NCBI GenBank assembly: GCA_025353105.1
Contig: JANXRG010000055.1
Coordinates: forward strand, 1 to 45,275
DNA: 45,275 bases
Source of the DNA: Verrucomicrobiota bacterium
Lineage (GTDB): Bacteria; Verrucomicrobiota; Verrucomicrobiia; Chthoniobacterales; SZAS-18
Direction: 5' to 3'
The position numbers and the translations under genes are program-made. The notes beneath the pieces were generated by a model that worked only from the letters and a program-made list of their open reading frames with translations, did not search any database and was not told the origin of the DNA. Positions 25,138 to 33,726 of this stretch are shown here, piece after piece. Each line of letters begins with the position of its first letter. Position 1 is the first letter of the stretch.

Positions 25138-25761
25138 CTACTTCGCCTCCTTCGCCAGCGTCTTCTTGAATTTGTCGACCTTGGGTCGCACCACAAACTG
25201 GCAATACGGATTGCCCTGGTTGTTCTTGAAGTAATCCTGGTGATAATTCTCCGCGACGCAGAATTTCTTCAGCGGCGAAATCTCGGTTGCGATCGGTTTC
25301 GATAATTCCTTCTGCGCCTCGACCTTCGATTGCTCGGCGATCTTTTTCTGCTCGTCGCTCTCGTAAAAAATTACGGAGCGATACTGCGTGCCGACATCGT
25401 TGCCCTGCCGGTTGACCTGCGTCGGGTCGTGCGCCTGCCAGAAAAGCTCGATCACTTTCGCGTAACTGATCTTCTCGGGGTCGAAGGTCACTTGCACGAC
25501 CTCCGCGTGGCCCGTCGCGCCGCCGCAGACCTGTTCATAGGTGGGGTTGTCGACCGGGCCGCCCGCGTACCCGCTGGTCACCTTGATCACGCCGGGCACG
25601 AGCAGGTAGCAACCTTCGACACACCAGAAACATCCGCCGCCGACGGTGGCGGTTTCGACTTTGGCGGGAGCGGGCGATTCAGCATTCATGCGGGGCGTGG
25701 AGCAAAGGACAATGAGGGCCGCAACGATGACGAACGCGGCACGGAAGAAGGATGAATTCAC
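25138..25761 (-). CDS. msrA: Peptide-methionine (S)-S-oxide reductase, exported
   Basis: 207 aa. MsrA reduces methionine-S-sulfoxide in proteins. Start is GTG 25761 with a signal peptide (FFRAAFVIVAALIVLCSTP), placing it in the periplasm. The catalytic motif is GGGCFWC, with Cys44 as nucleophile and Cys47 nearby. Further family motifs are GVIKVTSGYAGG, NPTYEQVCGGATGHAEVVQV, FWQAHDPTQVNRQGNDVGTQ and the C-terminal YHQDYFKNN. GCFWC in place of GCFWG occurs in a subset of MsrA. No msrB is adjacent. Identification is firm. Confidence 0.95.
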   Translation of the reverse strand: MNSSFFRAAFVIVAALIVLCSTPRMNAESPAPAKVETATVGGGCFWCVEGCYLLVPGVIKVTSGYAGGPVDNPTYEQVCGGATGHAEVVQVTFDPEKISYAKVIELFWQAHDPTQVNRQGNDVGTQYRSVIFYESDEQKKIAEQSKVEAQKELSKPIATEISPLKKFCVAENYHQDYFKNNQGNPYCQFVVRPKVDKFKKTLAKEAK

Positions 25762-25840
25762 CTTTGGTGGGATGCGGGAGCCGGCAAGATATTCCTCATC
25801 GGGAAAGTCGCCAGCTCAGACACGGCGCCGCGCGCGCCGT

Positions 25841-26977
25841 TCAATTGCTCGTCGGCACGCTGACCTTTGGGCCTGTTCCCGGCGGGCTCGGCGGCTGGCG
25901 CAGCATCGTCTCGATTTCGTCGGAGTATGGTCCGGCCGGCGCCGCTGGCGCGCTGCGTGCAAGCGGTGCCGCGTCCGGGGTCGCCGCCTCGGCCGTGGCG
26001 ATCTTGAAATTATCAATCGCCATCACAATCGCCTCGGCCATGGCCTGCCGATAGGCGGGAAAGGAAATCCGTCGGGCTTCGTCCGCATTCGAGAGAAATC
26101 CGCCCTCGACGAGCACGGCCGGGAGCTGATTCTCGCGCAGCACATGGAAGCGGGCGCGCTTTATGCCGCGATCGTCGAGCGGCAGGCGGTTCAGCAACGC
26201 CGCGTGCATGGCCGTCGCCAGAGCCATGTTCTCGGGATCATGCGCGTTGCCCTGCCATTGCTGCAGCTCGGCGAGCGTGGGCGCACCGTCGCCGTTGTAG
26301 GAGGGCACCAGCCGCGGCGCCATGAGGTACGTCTCGATCCCCGTGCCAATGCCGCTGCCCGCGTTGAAATGAATCGAGATAAAGAGCCCGCTGTCGCGGA
26401 AGCGGTTCGCAATCCGCGTGCGATCCTCGAGCGAGATGAAGGTGTCGTCCTTTCGGGTCATCTCAATCCGGTAGCCGCGCTTCTTCAGCAGGAGGTCGCG
26501 CACGCGGTAGGCGACGTCGAGCGTGAATTCCGACTCCGTGCCGAACGGGCTGACCGCCCCTCGATCGTGTCCGCCATGGCCGGGATCGAGGATGATGGTC
26601 CGCACCGCGCCGAGGTTGCGCAGGCGATGCGGTCGCAGCACCGGCTCGACGAGCTTCGTTAGATCATTGCGCGATAGATAGATCGCGTCGCCGAAGGCCA
26701 GCAGCGGAAAACTCAGAATAAACTTGATGCCCTGAACGTAAAACTCCTTGGAGCTGATGGAGCCCCGCAGGCTGCGGCCGGGCGAGACAAGCTGGATGGA
26801 CCCGGCCGGTCCGCCGGTGAGCAGGCGCAGTTCGTAGAAATCAGCCACGTCATTGAGCGGGACATACTCGCGATTTTCGAAGGTCGCCAGCTTCCACGTC
26901 TGGGCACGGCAGGGCAGCGCCCCAAGGCAGAGCGCCACCAGAAAAACGAGGATAAGCCAGCGTCGCGGGGAGTTCAC
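25841..26977 (-). CDS. N-acetylmuramoyl-L-alanine amidase (Amidase_3), exported
   Basis: 378 aa from GTG 26977; signal peptide RRWLILVFLVALCLGALP. Residues about 27-125 are a poorly characterised N-domain, possibly copper-amine-oxidase-like (REYVPLNDVADFYELRL). The zinc amidase domain spans about 125-330: ILDPGHGGHDRGA, then Glu in FGTESEFTLD, LFISIHFNAG and LVEGGFLSNADE, with the His and Glu ligands all present. A Pro/Ala-rich tail of about 45 residues follows. The enzyme cleaves the bond between MurNAc and L-Ala in peptidoglycan during growth or division. It is divergent from valS, with 331 bp between the two start codons holding palindrome copy 2. Confidence 0.93.
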   Translation of the reverse strand: MNSPRRWLILVFLVALCLGALPCRAQTWKLATFENREYVPLNDVADFYELRLLTGGPAGSIQLVSPGRSLRGSISSKEFYVQGIKFILSFPLLAFGDAIYLSRNDLTKLVEPVLRPHRLRNLGAVRTIILDPGHGGHDRGAVSPFGTESEFTLDVAYRVRDLLLKKRGYRIEMTRKDDTFISLEDRTRIANRFRDSGLFISIHFNAGSGIGTGIETYLMAPRLVPSYNGDGAPTLAELQQWQGNAHDPENMALATAMHAALLNRLPLDDRGIKRARFHVLRENQLPAVLVEGGFLSNADEARRISFPAYRQAMAEAIVMAIDNFKIATAEAATPDAAPLARSAPAAPAGPYSDEIETMLRQPPSPPGTGPKVSVPTSN

Positions 26978-27056
26978 AACCGGCCGGTTCGCCCCCGGCC
27001 ACCTCCCTCTGTAGCCAAAATCGTTCCCCGGCGGGAGATAATTTTGCGGCGCGGCC

Positions 27057-27196
27057 GGTGGAACGCGTCCGGGCGCATTGGCAAAGGGCAGGGCCGACCG
27101 TTCCCGGTCGTCCTAAACTCGTCGGTGCGACACGCCAACGGGAAACATTTGCCGCTGCCCGGCGTGGTTTTGCCAACGCGCCCGTCGCGTTCCACC
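27057..27196. repeat. Nested palindromic element (copy 2)
   Basis: Outer arms 27057-27083 (GGTGGAACGCGTCCGGGCGC...) and 27171-27196 (TGCCAACGCGCCCGTCGCGT...) pair with two mismatches and one gap. They carry the same sequence as the arms of the element at 24987. The centre is longer (about 87 nt), contains GGGCAG/CTGCCC and GACCG/CGGTC inverted repeats, and is unrelated to the first centre. It lies between the divergent amidase and valS genes, so it is not a terminator. It may affect either promoter. Confidence 0.8.
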
Positions 27197-27308
27197 AGGT
27201 CAGGCGGCGTATTTCCTGGCCGAGGCGATCCATCGCCGAGATTGCGTCCCCCATCCCATTCCATGCCTCCGGTCCGATTCTGTGCTACCGATCCGGCCCG
27301 ACAAATCC

Positions 27309-30053
27309 ATGACCGGCAGCCCCTCCAACGAACTGGCAAAGACCTACGAGCCCAAGGCCGTGGAGGAGCGCTGGTACGCGGATTGGCTGGAAAAGGGTTT
27401 CTTCCACGCGGATCCGGCGCGCGTCAGCGAACAGCGGCCCGCCTATTCGATCGTCATCCCGCCGCCCAACGTGACCGGCGTCCTCACGCTCGGTCACGTC
27501 CTGAACAACACCATTCAGGACATCCTCGCCCGACGCGCGCGCATGCTCGGCAAGGAGGTGCTTTGGCTGCCCGGCACCGATCACGCCGGCATCGCGACCC
27601 AAAGCGTGGTGGAAAAAACCCTGCGCAAGGACGGGCTGATGAAGCACCGCGACGACCTCGGCCGCGACGCACTCATCGCCAAGATCTGGGCGTGGCGCGA
27701 AAAATACGGCGGCATCATCTTGCAGCAGCTCCGTGCGCTCGGCGCGTCGTGCGACTGGTCGCGCACGCGCTTCACGATGGACGAGGACTATTCGCGCTGC
27801 GTCACGCGCGTCTTTGTCGATCTCTACAAGAAGGGCCTGATCTATCGCGGCAAGCGCATGGTGAATTGGTGTCCCGCCTCGCAGACCGCCGTGTCCGACG
27901 AGGAAGTCGAGATGCGCCCGCAAGACGGCGCGCTCTATTATTTCCGCGTCGAGGTGATCGAAGAACCAGGCACGTACCTGACGATTGCAACGACGCGGCC
28001 GGAAACGATTCCGGGCGATACCGGAATCGCGGTGAACCCCAAGGATCCGCGGTATGCGCACTTAATTGGCAAGCACGCGCGACGTCCGCTGCCGCTGGAG
28101 AATCAGGCGTCACTCCCGATCGTGGGCGACGACGCGATCGATATCGCATTCGGCACCGGCGTGCTCAAGGTCACGCCTGCGCACGACAAGGTGGATTACG
28201 AGCTGGGACTGCGGCACAAACTGCCGGCGGTCGACGTCCTGCATCCGAACGGCAGGATGAACGCGCTGGCCGGGAAAGATCTCGACGGCTTGGATCGATT
28301 CGAAGCGCGCAAGAAAGCGGCTGAGCTACTCGAGGCCAGCGGCGCGATGGTGAAGACGGAGCCATATCAAAACAATATCGGCTTCAGCGAGCGAGGCGGC
28401 GTGCCCATCGAGCCGAGGTTGAGCGAACAATGGTTTCTGAAATATCCGAGCCAGAAAGAAGCCCGCGATGTGGTGCGCGACGCGCAGATGCGCTTCTTCC
28501 CGGATCGCTGGGCCAAGGTTTATGACCACTGGATGAGCAACCTCCAGGACTGGTGCATCTCGCGCCAGCTTTGGTGGGGACATCGGATTCCGGTGTGGTA
28601 CCGGAAATCAAAGGAGGAGGGAACAAGGAACAAGGAAGAATCGGCCAAAGGTGCCGAGATTTATTGTGGTGAAGTTCCTCCCCCGGACGCCGAAAATTGG
28701 ACTCAAGACCCCGACGTGCTCGACACGTGGTTCTCGTCCTGGCTCTGGCCGTTTGCGACGATGGGCTGGACCGGCGACAAGGAAGTCGACGCGAAGATCG
28801 CCACGCTCGCGAAATTTTATCCGACCGCGGATCTCGTGACGGCTCCGGATATCATCTTCTTCTGGGTCGCCCGCATGATCATGGCGGGGTTCGAGTATAT
28901 GGGCGGGATGCCGTTCCGAAACGTCTATTTCACCGGCCTCATCCGCGACAAGCAGGGCCGCAAGATGTCGAAGAGCCTCGGCAATTCGCCCGACCCGCTC
29001 GATCTGATCTCGAAATTCGGCGCCGACGCCCTGCGTCTCGGGGTGATGCGCGGCGCGCCGCTCGGGCAAGACATTCTGTTCGACGAGAAAAACGTCGAGT
29101 TGGGTCGCAACTTCTGCACGAAACTTTGGAACGCCGCGCGTTTCCGGCAGATGCAGGGCGGAGACCGCGAGGGCGATATCCAGCGCGCGCTGCTCACCAG
29201 CGACGACAAGTGGATCCTGCTCCGGCTCGACGCCGCGATCCGCGAGGTGTCGCTTGCGCTCGACGAATACCGCTTCAGCGATGCCACGCAATCGCTCTAC
29301 CGCTTTTTCTGGAACGAGTATTGCGACTGGTATCTCGAAGCCTCGAAAGCGGTGCTGAATTCCACCGACGAACCGCGCAAAGCCAACACGCTCGCGGTGA
29401 TGGATCTCGTCCTCGCGCACACGCTGCGCCTGTTCCATCCGTTTCTCCCGTTCATCACGGAGGAACTCTGGCACGGCATGGGATTCAATGACGAACTGCC
29501 CGCGCGCCAGGGCGGTGAGACGATCATGTTCGCCCACTGGCCCGCCGCGCTGGACGAAAATTTCAAAGCCCACTACGGCCTCGACGAGACGGACGCGAAG
29601 CTAGTCGCCGCCAAGCAGGAGGTGGTGGGCGCGGGCCGCGCGCTGCGCCGCGATTTCAACCTCGCGTCAAATTTGCGGGTCCGCTTCGTTCTCAAGCCCT
29701 CCACCCCGATCGCGCCGCACGAGGCCGAGGTGATGCGCATTTTGCTCAACGCGGAAACGCTGGAGACCAACGCCGCCTTTGGGCCTCCCAAAGGCACGCC
29801 CTCCGCCCTCACGGCGCTCGGTGAGTTGTATCTTCCCCTCGAGGGATTGATCGATCCCGCGGTAGAACGCGAACGGCTCACCAAGGAAATCACCCGGGTC
29901 GGAGCGGAACTCGCCAAGGTGCGCGCGAAACTCGCGAGTGGAAATTTCGTAAAGGGCGCACCCGACGCCGTGATCGCCGAGCACCGCCAGCGCGAGGCCG
30001 ACTGGAACGAAAAGCTCGGGCTGCTCGCGAAAATGCGCGACGCGCTGGCTTAG
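27309..30053 (+). CDS. valS: Valyl-tRNA synthetase
   Basis: 914 aa from ATG 27309; an in-frame GTG nine codons earlier is less likely. It charges tRNA-Val. Class I motifs: PPPNVTGVLTLGHVLNN, where TLGH (60-63) stands at the HIGH site, and RKMSKSLGNSPDP with KMSKS at 552-556. The editing domain has TTRPETIPGDTGIAVNP. The anticodon-binding domain (FHPFLPFITEELWHGMG) and the C-terminal coiled-coil arm (from about residue 855) are present. A short insertion KSKEEGTRNKEESAKG after VWYR is encoded by a purine-rich repeat at 28610-28640. The stop overlaps the convergent GTPase gene by 4 bp. Identification is firm. Confidence 0.98.
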   Translation: MTGSPSNELAKTYEPKAVEERWYADWLEKGFFHADPARVSEQRPAYSIVIPPPNVTGVLTLGHVLNNTIQDILARRARMLGKEVLWLPGTDHAGIATQSVVEKTLRKDGLMKHRDDLGRDALIAKIWAWREKYGGIILQQLRALGASCDWSRTRFTMDEDYSRCVTRVFVDLYKKGLIYRGKRMVNWCPASQTAVSDEEVEMRPQDGALYYFRVEVIEEPGTYLTIATTRPETIPGDTGIAVNPKDPRYAHLIGKHARRPLPLENQASLPIVGDDAIDIAFGTGVLKVTPAHDKVDYELGLRHKLPAVDVLHPNGRMNALAGKDLDGLDRFEARKKAAELLEASGAMVKTEPYQNNIGFSERGGVPIEPRLSEQWFLKYPSQKEARDVVRDAQMRFFPDRWAKVYDHWMSNLQDWCISRQLWWGHRIPVWYRKSKEEGTRNKEESAKGAEIYCGEVPPPDAENWTQDPDVLDTWFSSWLWPFATMGWTGDKEVDAKIATLAKFYPTADLVTAPDIIFFWVARMIMAGFEYMGGMPFRNVYFTGLIRDKQGRKMSKSLGNSPDPLDLISKFGADALRLGVMRGAPLGQDILFDEKNVELGRNFCTKLWNAARFRQMQGGDREGDIQRALLTSDDKWILLRLDAAIREVSLALDEYRFSDATQSLYRFFWNEYCDWYLEASKAVLNSTDEPRKANTLAVMDLVLAHTLRLFHPFLPFITEELWHGMGFNDELPARQGGETIMFAHWPAALDENFKAHYGLDETDAKLVAAKQEVVGAGRALRRDFNLASNLRVRFVLKPSTPIAPHEAEVMRILLNAETLETNAAFGPPKGTPSALTALGELYLPLEGLIDPAVERERLTKEITRVGAELAKVRAKLASGNFVKGAPDAVIAEHRQREADWNEKLGLLAKMRDALA

Positions 30054-30568
30054 GCGTTGGCCGCGGGAGTCTCCGCCGCCGCCATCATCTCGGCGAGCTT
30101 CACGAACGCCTGTTCGACGCACTCGCCCGATTTGGCGCTGGTCACGAATGCGTGGCCTTTTTCACCCGCCAGGCGCGCAATCGCCGCGGGCGTCACGCGC
30201 CATAAATTTGTGAGGTCGCTCTTGTTCACCAGAAACACGAGCGGCACATCGCCGTGGTTGACCGCGACCTCGTGCGCGACGCGGATGGCTTCCTCGAGCG
30301 TTTCGGGCTGCGTGCCATCGGCCACCACGAGATGGCCTGACGACCCCCGCAAGTATGGCGAATGCGAGATGCGGTCTGCGGAATCGCCGGCCATATCCCA
30401 GATGACGAGTTCCACCTGCCCACCGTTGGCGTGCACGGTCTTCTTGTCCACCTTCGCTCCAACGGAGGCCTGATATTTCTCCGAGAAGATGCTCTTCACG
30501 AACCGCGCGACGAGACTCGTCTTGCCGACGCCGGGGGCGCCGAGGAGGCAGATTTTTTTCTTCGTCAT
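30050..30568 (-). CDS. Ras-like small GTPase
   Basis: 172 aa, ATG 30568. All five G motifs can be placed: P-loop GAPGVGKT (10-17), switch I region SEKYQASVGAKV (Ser35 where Rab/Ras have Thr), WDMAGD (57-62), NKSD (115-118) and TSAKSG (143-148). The residue after DxxG is Asp62, where Ras and Rab carry the catalytic Gln, so GTP hydrolysis may need a partner. It is cytoplasmic, with no C-terminal lipidation motif. It is the last gene of a leftward set with a roadblock-like membrane protein (56-bp gap) and a coiled-coil protein. It belongs to the bacterial Ras/Rab/Arf-like families; its subfamily and target are unknown. Confidence 0.9.
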   Translation of the reverse strand: MTKKKICLLGAPGVGKTSLVARFVKSIFSEKYQASVGAKVDKKTVHANGGQVELVIWDMAGDSADRISHSPYLRGSSGHLVVADGTQPETLEEAIRVAHEVAVNHGDVPLVFLVNKSDLTNLWRVTPAAIARLAGEKGHAFVTSAKSGECVEQAFVKLAEMMAAAETPAANA

Positions 30569-30624
30569 GCCGGGACCGCTACGGGAGTAAATACCCCGCG
30601 GCGCGCGCCCGGAAGAAAAATCGG

Positions 30625-32334
30625 TCAGCGCTCTCGGGCACTGTCCAGTAACTGCAACCGCAACGAAACCGTGTTCGTCGCGCCCGATTTCGGCGGACCG
30701 GCGCGCACGATGGCCGGCGGTGCGTCAAGCGCATTGAGGGCGGTTGCCACCACCGACGCACGAAACATTTCGCCCGTCGCCTCGATCTGCGTCTGTCGGC
30801 CAAGCTTTGTCGCCGGGTCCACCGCCTCTCGCGCGATCGCGGCGGCTTTTTCAACTTCCTCGCGCTGCGCCGGACCAATCGCCTCACCGTTTCCATCGAA
30901 ACGAATGAGAATCGCTTCGACGCGGCTGGCGAGTTCGTGCCAGCGCAGCAAATCCGTATCAATCAGTTTTGCATCGTCGACCTTCGCGATGCCCGGAACG
31001 GCGCGCGCATTTCGGCGAAATAATTCAATCCACGCATGCGGCGCGGTGCCCTCGACGCGTAACGTGCCGGAATCGAACTGCAACTTCACGCCCTCTGGCG
31101 CCGCCAGTTCCTGCTTGGCCCGGCGCTCGATGAGCGCGGGATCCAGGCTGTAAAACGACTCCCAACGCGCGTCGATCGCGGATTCGGGAAATCCCGCCGC
31201 CCGCGTGATCAACCCCGGGTCGCGCGCCAGCGGATCGCGCAGACCGCGAATCTTGATTGGCGTGACATCGAGCTGAGCGGACGTCGTCATGATCCCGGGC
31301 TCAGTATCGAGCGCCTTGACGAGATCCGCCCGCCGTCCGCGCTCCAAGTGCTGGCTCCACACCGCATAGGCGATCCATCCCAGATAACCGAGGGCGATCA
31401 GCGCGAAACCCCAACGCAGCGGACGCAAATTTAATTTCTTCCGCGACGGCACCGACGATTCCGAGCGCAGGCATGCCTCGAGCTCCGGCCGGCAAACGTC
31501 GAACGCGCTCGTGTCGCCTTGGAACCGGTTCAACGCGGCGTGATGCAGCGCGTGGATGCCGTCGAGTGTGTCCTGCAGCACTGTCCGGTAATCGGCCGCC
31601 GGCGTGCCGCGAATGGTCGCCGCCAAAATCGCCTTCGGGCCGCGCTCCATCCAGACGCGGAATTCGCCGACCTTGATCGCATCGAGTGATTCGCCCGCAT
31701 CCGTCTTGAAGGAATCGGTCACAAACTGCCCGATGGCCGTGAGCATGCCGGAAACCATGTCAGAGTCCGCGCCGGGCGCGCCGGGAATCGAAACGTATTG
31801 CAAGAGCACCCCAGACTCGCGATGAATGAGAAACACCTGCTCGGCGCGGTATTTCAGCGTCTGCCGAAGCGCGATCTCACCGACCGAGATGCCGGAACGC
31901 CATGCTTCCAGCCGCCATTTGAGGCCCTGCATCGAAAACGTCCGCGACGTCATCTCGCGGATCGCCTGAAGGGTCGATTCAAACGCCTGAGCGATCGCGC
32001 GGCGAATCGTCGGCGCGATCACGGGCGCCAGCAGATCGGCAAAATACTGAGGCTGGCGCCGGATCGATTGGGAGACCGTTTCCTCGACCGTGGGTCGCAG
32101 CGCTCTCGCGAGCAGGCGATCGTGCGGGCCGCGCTTGGCCAGCGCCTCAGGCAGGGCGTCGCTGATTTCCTGAAGGCGTGTCGCGGGGTCGGCCAGCTTG
32201 CGCAGCGCCTCCTGCTCGGGCCCGAGGAGCAACTCGCGCAACGCCTCGAAGTCTTCCGCCGGCGGCGACGCGGCTGGCTGACCGTTGCGAATTCCGCCGC
32301 CGTGGCGCTCGGGTTCGAGGGGGCGTTCGCTCAT
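30625..32334 (-). CDS. Membrane-anchored protein with roadblock/longin-like, BON-like and degenerate OmpA-like domains
   Basis: 569 aa from ATG 32334 (MSERPLEPERHGGG). An earlier in-frame start would overlap the upstream coiled-coil gene. Residues 25-155 are helical. About 160-290 resembles the roadblock/longin-like domains that bind small GTPases (AEQVFLIHRESGVLLQYVSI, DSDMVSGMLTAIGQFVTDSF and KVGEFRVWMERGPKAILAAT). One transmembrane helix is at about 308-326 (WGFALIALGYLGWIAYAVW). After it come GLRDPLARDPGLI, a BON-like segment (GVKLQFDSGTLRVEGTAPHA) and a weak OmpA-like end (AILIRFDGNGEAI ... NTVSLRLQL). The topology would put the roadblock part in the cytoplasm and the BON/OmpA-like part in the periplasm. 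Domain calls are by pattern; likely GTPase partner by adjacency. Confidence 0.72.
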   Translation of the reverse strand: MSERPLEPERHGGGIRNGQPAASPPAEDFEALRELLLGPEQEALRKLADPATRLQEISDALPEALAKRGPHDRLLARALRPTVEETVSQSIRRQPQYFADLLAPVIAPTIRRAIAQAFESTLQAIREMTSRTFSMQGLKWRLEAWRSGISVGEIALRQTLKYRAEQVFLIHRESGVLLQYVSIPGAPGADSDMVSGMLTAIGQFVTDSFKTDAGESLDAIKVGEFRVWMERGPKAILAATIRGTPAADYRTVLQDTLDGIHALHHAALNRFQGDTSAFDVCRPELEACLRSESSVPSRKKLNLRPLRWGFALIALGYLGWIAYAVWSQHLERGRRADLVKALDTEPGIMTTSAQLDVTPIKIRGLRDPLARDPGLITRAAGFPESAIDARWESFYSLDPALIERRAKQELAAPEGVKLQFDSGTLRVEGTAPHAWIELFRRNARAVPGIAKVDDAKLIDTDLLRWHELASRVEAILIRFDGNGEAIGPAQREEVEKAAAIAREAVDPATKLGRQTQIEATGEMFRASVVATALNALDAPPAIVRAGPPKSGATNTVSLRLQLLDSARER

Positions 32335-32389
32335 GCCGGGTTGGAATTCGGAGCACCCGCGCTGCGCGGACGCGCCTGGCCGATTGACG

Positions 32390-32974
32390 TCAGCCGCCCG
32401 CCTGATGGTCTGGCATGGCAGGAACATCACCGCGCAGGCGCATCGCGATCTCGCCGAGCATGTCGGCCAGGGCATGGCGATCCGTCTTGTCTTCGCGCAG
32501 CGCGGCGGATTCCCGCGCCAGGTGCGACGTCAGCGAGTCGAATTTATGCTGCAATTCCTCCGCCAACAGCCGGTGCTGCTCGCGCGTTTGCGTCGTCAGA
32601 TCGCGCGTGGCGCGTCCGCTCGATTCGACCAACTGCGAGAGTTTTTCGTCCAGCGCGCTGTCGCCGGTGGTGCGGTCGGCGACGGATTGTTTGAGCTGGC
32701 GGGACCGCTCCTCACGCTCCGCGGCCACGTGACCGTTGAGGCTCTCGACCTCCGACTTGAAGTGCGTTTCAAACTGCTCGAGCCGGCGGCGGAATTCCTC
32801 ACGAGCTTCGCCGATTTCGCGCGTCAGACGTTCCTCGAGGCGGACAAAGCGCTTCTCGATGTCGCGCAGGTTGGGTCCGAAAAGAATTTCGCGAGTTCGC
32901 TCAAGGCTATTGGGGTTGGACAGGCCGTTGGCCGGGGTCGCGGGATCGACCGCGGCTATTTCGTTCTTCTTCAT
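32390..32974 (-). CDS. Coiled-coil protein of the GTPase module
   Basis: 194 aa from ATG 32974 (MKKNEIAAVDPATPANGLSN). Upstream in-frame codons add low-complexity Arg/Ser sequence unlike a real N-terminus. From about residue 30 nearly the whole chain is charged, heptad-like coiled coil (RDIEKRFVRLEERLTREIGE, EEFRRRLEQFETHFKSEVES, THQ-like repeats of QTREQHRLLAEELQHKFDSL). Immediately before it is ERTREILFGPNLRDIEKR. No signal peptide or membrane segment. It is the first of the three leftward genes, 55 bp before the roadblock-type membrane protein. It probably acts as a scaffold or effector; no homologous function is known to me. Confidence 0.75.
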   Translation of the reverse strand: MKKNEIAAVDPATPANGLSNPNSLERTREILFGPNLRDIEKRFVRLEERLTREIGEAREEFRRRLEQFETHFKSEVESLNGHVAAEREERSRQLKQSVADRTTGDSALDEKLSQLVESSGRATRDLTTQTREQHRLLAEELQHKFDSLTSHLARESAALREDKTDRHALADMLGEIAMRLRGDVPAMPDHQAGG

Positions 32975-33246
32975 GGCTGAGGAGGGTACGGGTGGAGAAA
33001 TCGCGCGGGTCCGCGAGATCCGGGGACCAACGCTTTGTCTAGCCGTCCGCCCCGACCACGTCGAGCCTATTTCCCAAGGACCGGCGCGCTGGCGCGGGTC
33101 ATAAGCGGCCAGGGCTTGTTCCATTTAACCAATTACGCACGAGAGACTAACCTCGGACCTAGCAAAACTGGAAGCGACCGGCCGCTTGACCCTCCCACCG
33201 AATCCGCGTAAAACTCGCGCTCGCTTTTGCCCCGACCCAAACACTC

Positions 33247-33252
33247 AGGAGG
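33247..33252 (+). promoter_or_regulatory. Strong Shine-Dalgarno site setting the accB TTG start
   Basis: AGGAGG lies 8 nt before TTG 33261. Clear ribosome binding sites are rare in this window. The spacing favours the TTG over the overlapping in-frame GTG at 33252, which lies in the site itself. Confidence 0.75.
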
Positions 33253-33260
33253 TGGCCGTC

Positions 33261-33719
33261 TTGGATATAAAAGAAATCAAACTCATCATCGACCTGATGA
33301 AGAAGAACGACCTCTCGGTGTTCAAATTGGAGACCGAGGGATTCAAGATCGTCCTCGAACGCGGTTCCGGCGGTGGGTTCACCGTCGCCACGGCGGCCCC
33401 CCTGGGCGTCGCACCTCTCGCGCTGGCTCCCGCGGTCGCGTCCCCGGCGACGCCCGCTGAATCCGCCGCGCCCAAGGTGGCCGAGGGTCGCGAGATTGCC
33501 TCGCCAATGGTCGGCACGTTCTATGATGCCGGTTCGCCCGAGTCGCCCGCCTATGTAAAGGTCGGCGACATCGTGAACGAGGACACCGTCGTCTGCATCA
33601 TCGAGGCAATGAAAGTGATGAACGAAATCAAGGCCGAGACCTCGGGAGTGGTCACCGAGATTTTGGCGGAGAATGGCAAGCCCGTGCAGTTTGGCCAGCC
33701 GCTCTTCCGGGTGAAGTAA
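33261..33719 (+). CDS. accB: Acetyl-CoA carboxylase biotin carboxyl carrier protein
   Basis: 152 aa. Carries biotin for the carboxylation of acetyl-CoA, the first step of fatty acid synthesis, in the cytoplasm. The start is TTG 33261, giving (M)[16 protein letters not shown], the typical AccB N-terminus; an AGGAGG sits at the right distance. An Ala/Pro-rich linker spans about residues 45-72. The biotinyl domain follows, with the modified Lys118 in EAMKVMNEI and FGQPLFRVK at the end. accC follows after 7 bp, so they form an operon. Identification is firm. Confidence 0.96.
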   Translation: MDIKEIKLIIDLMKKNDLSVFKLETEGFKIVLERGSGGGFTVATAAPLGVAPLALAPAVASPATPAESAAPKVAEGREIASPMVGTFYDAGSPESPAYVKVGDIVNEDTVVCIIEAMKVMNEIKAETSGVVTEILAENGKPVQFGQPLFRVK

Positions 33720-33726
33720 CGCGGCC

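Noticed and set aside
33186-33260. Longer AccB N-terminus
   Set aside because: The AGGAGG site and typical AccB N-terminus fix the start at TTG 33261.
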